Assembly: GCA_019359395.1 (NCBI GenBank)
Contig: JAHHHK010000004.1
Coordinates: 62,001 to 126,000, forward strand
Length of the DNA stretch: 64,000 nt
Source of the DNA: Komarekiella atlantica HA4396-MV6
Lineage (GTDB): Bacteria > Cyanobacteriota > Cyanobacteriia > Cyanobacteriales > Nostocaceae
Direction: 5' to 3'
The translations under genes were made by a program, and so were the position numbers. Below, piece by piece: positions 62,333 through 64,000 of the stretch; the stretch's first letter is position 1, and the number at the start of each line of letters is the position of its first letter. The notes beneath the pieces were generated by a model. It saw only the letters and a program-made list of their open reading frames with translations. It searched no databases and was not told the origin of the DNA.

Positions 62333-62746
62333 TCAAAATAAAAGATTTTCAAAAGGATAACTTTGCTTCCAACGATAGGTATTGAAGTCACGTTTATCTA
62401 CTGAAAAAATGCGTCCATGCCCTAAATGTTCTGCTAAAATAACTAGGGAAGCATCAGCCAAATCCATTGGAAGATCAGCATATTTTTTCATTAATTCAAT
62501 AATTCGAGGCGTATTGTTAATTTCTAAATTAAAAATTGTAAATAATTCTTGTTGCAGACTATTTATAAAAGTAATTTCAGCGTTAATCCCCTTGCGAGTT
62601 AGCAAAAGATAACAGGTCTCTGTGACAACACACCATGTTGTAATTAAAGGTTCATTATATTGTTTTAAAGCCTGTTTTGCTTTTTCGTGGTAGGTGTCTT
62701 TTTTATCAATAAGAGCTAACCAAAATCCTGTATCAACTATGATCAT
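62333..62746 (-). CDS. vapC: PIN-domain toxin (intact)
   Basis: 137 residues with all four expected acidic positions: Asp5 (IIVDTGFW), Glu43 (VVTETCYLL), Asp95/Asp98 (PMDLADASLV) and Asp117/Asp120 (FSVDKRDF). Family role: ribonuclease that arrests growth by cutting tRNA or rRNA when freed from its antitoxin. It overlaps the upstream antitoxin gene by 14 bp. It is the only complete toxin gene in the 60-64 kb region. Confidence 0.88.
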   Translation of the reverse strand: MIIVDTGFWLALIDKKDTYHEKAKQALKQYNEPLITTWCVVTETCYLLLTRKGINAEITFINSLQQELFTIFNLEINNTPRIIELMKKYADLPMDLADASLVILAEHLGHGRIFSVDKRDFNTYRWKQSYPFENLLF

Positions 62747-62993
62747 ATTTAGTTTTCAATATATTAGATAAAACTTCTTTATAAGTTGTTGATAAATTTT
62801 CGTCAACAGAACAACAACCAATTAACCCAATTTCATCAAACTTTTCATAGAGATTTTTTTCTTGACTATGATTTTCTGATTCTGATTGAGGATACCGCTT
62901 TTTGAGTAACTGAATAAAATCAAGTAGTAATATTTGAGCTTCTTCTGGTAAAGTATCAATATCTCTATATATTTCTTCAAATTTTATAAGCAT
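62733..62993 (-). CDS. Cognate antitoxin of the PIN toxin (DUF2281-like)
   Basis: 86 residues. The N-terminus EEIYRDIDTLPEEAQILLLD FIQLLKKRY resembles the DUF2281/VapB-like dimerisation part. The C-terminal SVDENLSTTYKEVLSNILKT ends in YDHS, a tail typical for antitoxins next to PIN proteins in cyanobacteria. The two Cys in GCCSVDEN are unusual. The 14-bp overlap with the toxin start indicates translational coupling. Confidence 0.8.
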   Translation of the reverse strand: MLIKFEEIYRDIDTLPEEAQILLLDFIQLLKKRYPQSESENHSQEKNLYEKFDEIGLIGCCSVDENLSTTYKEVLSNILKTKYDHS

Positions 62994-63111
62994 ACTTAAC
63001 TTCTAAGATTGAGGAAAATCTTCAGTATGACTTTATTATAGACTACTTTTTAACCTGAGTGAGGTGATTGGTGAAGTCGAAATCTGTGCATTCGTCTTCA
63101 TCAAATATTGC

Positions 63112-63216
63112 TTAATCTAATGTTTTAACTTGGCTGAAACAATCAGTAAGTTCAGGAACCTCAGAAATATAACCTTCATATTCTGAATCAAAAGTAAAAA
63201 TTACTTGAAATTTCAT
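63112..63216 (-). pseudogene. hicB: Truncated duplicate of hicB
   Basis: 34 codons from ATG 63216: MKFQVIFTFDSEYEGYISEV, PELTDCFSQVKTLD, then TAA. The first 20 residues match hicB at 61708 almost exactly; after that it diverges and stops. It was made by the segment duplication described at 61834-62060 and has lost its 3' half. Confidence 0.88.
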
Positions 63217-63350
63217 AATAAATTAATATTGTATAGTTGAGGTCTAGAATAAATATAACGCTCAAATCCTAAGTTTTTTACTTCATACCACTAGTAGAAG
63301 AGAAATTGCGCGATCGCGCGTGATAAATTAATGTGAACAGTGCTATGTCT
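63118..63350. repeat. Duplicated segment, copy B
   Basis: Partner of 61834-62060. The copies share ATAATAAATTAAT near the hicB start and ATTGCGCGATCGCGCGTGAT plus AAATTAATGTGAACAGTG at the far end. They diverge after ATGTCTAC. Confidence 0.9.
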
Positions 63351-63397
63351 ACGATGGGCTATTAACTTGTGAAGCTGTTATTTCAGAAGCTTGTTTA

Positions 63398-64000
63398 TCA
63401 TAAAACTGTATTAATCATTTCTTCTATATATTTTAGATATTGATCTCTTAACGGATATTGAGCAGGTAATTTTAAATATTCTTGCTTCGCTAGTTGGAAT
63501 TTTAAACGCCCTTCATTGCCAAATTTTTGTGAATTTTCTTGCTGTCCCCATTCTTGGTATAATTGTCCTGTTTTTAGATAAATAGAGTTAGTATCGGCAA
63601 GGTTAGATATAACATCAAGTGCTGCAAGGAAAATTTTTCTGCCTTCTTCAATATCTTTATCTTTTGCTGTATTAAAATAACTGATTGCTAGCTGCTGATA
63701 AAGGTTGGCTGTTACGTTGAGTTCAGATTCTTTGTATACGTATCCATTAGGTAAGCTGAAAAAGAGAGCTTTTGCCCTTTCGAGCATGCTCATTGCTTGT
63801 AGTTTATCTCCCCAATAAATTTCTGAATATGCCCAAGATCTATATGTAATACCCTGACAATAGATTGAGTAGGGATCTACCTCATTTTTTAAAGCATCAA
63901 TAGCTTCCCTAAAATGCTTTCTTGCTTGTTCTATATCTTGCAGAGTTCCTGGCACAAAATAATTACTACCTAACTCTCGTAAGGCATACGCTTGCATAAT
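63398..64000 (-). CDS. TPR-like helical protein, C-terminal part (cut by window edge)
   Basis: About 200 residues ending at 63398, open to the window end. Repeated ~40-residue helix pairs contain the pattern of TPR-like arrays: ARKHFREAIDALKNE, ITYRSWAYSEIYWGDKLQAM, LYQQLAISYFNTAKDKDIEE, GQLYQEWGQQENSQKFGNEG. The Met at 63997 is probably not the true start. Such arrays are found at the C-terminus of cyanobacterial signalling ATPases with NB-ARC or CHAT domains, but nothing here proves that. Confidence 0.7.
   Translation of the reverse strand: MMQAYALRELGSNYFVPGTLQDIEQARKHFREAIDALKNEVDPYSIYCQGITYRSWAYSEIYWGDKLQAMSMLERAKALFFSLPNGYVYKESELNVTANLYQQLAISYFNTAKDKDIEEGRKIFLAALDVISNLADTNSIYLKTGQLYQEWGQQENSQKFGNEGRLKFQLAKQEYLKLPAQYPLRDQYLKYIEEMINTVL

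Overview
The window looks like chromosomal DNA from a filamentous, probably heterocystous, Nostoc-type cyanobacterium. The reasons are the very frequent HIP1 octamer GCGATCGC, heptameric C- or G-rich tandem repeats, many dispersed palindromic repeats, and typical cyanobacterial genes: plant-type ferredoxin, cyanobacterial biliverdin reductase, DUF1350, DUF2949 and multi-PAS kinases. Composition is moderately AT-rich, except for one GC-rich alcohol dehydrogenase region at about 28.5-29.8 kb that looks transferred.

Layout. 0-10 kb: the edge of a TnpB gene, a secreted protein made of three 70-residue repeats, a heat-shock pair (hsp20, dnaK), a two-component pair whose regulator has no output domain, a FadL-type outer-membrane protein and a single-receiver protein. 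10.8-20 kb: a sulfate ABC transporter (sbpA-cysT-cysW, with cysA about 4 kb downstream), interleaved with two NIL-domain proteins and a cytochrome P450/AraC pair. 20-28 kb: a membrane-transport cluster with four CadD-like paralogs, a LysR regulator and a TauE/SafE family permease. 28-31 kb: a broken SDR gene, a zinc alcohol dehydrogenase and a divergent AraC regulator. 31-43 kb: PAP2 phosphatase, prohibitin-like protein, DUF2949, FtsH, GNAT, MsrB, SbcD, a RmlD-like reductase and a TPR lipoprotein. 43-52 kb: pentapeptide-repeat protein, a decayed vapBC locus, ferredoxin, biliverdin reductase with methionine aminopeptidase, a SpoIID-type protein, sulfiredoxin and Dps. 52-60 kb: an XRE-GrpE fusion, a 1143-residue PAS kinase, a STAS/PP2C partner-switching pair, DUF1350 and a membrane protein. 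60-64 kb: a graveyard of toxin-antitoxin genes (truncated vapC, nonsense-interrupted hicA, duplicated hicB remnant) with one intact PIN/antitoxin pair, then a TPR protein running off the end.

How genes work together. The 10.8-28 kb half reads as a sulfur- and oxyanion- or metal-linked transport neighbourhood: sulfate uptake, two stand-alone NIL proteins that could sense a sulfur metabolite, and several small exporters of the LysE/CadD and TauE types. Stress defence is spread over the rest (Hsp20, DnaK, GrpE-like, FtsH/prohibitin, MsrB, sulfiredoxin, Dps). Repeat insertion has clearly shaped the region. Several genes end or begin inside dispersed repeats, one kinase carries an in-frame insert, and at least nine gene remnants are visible.
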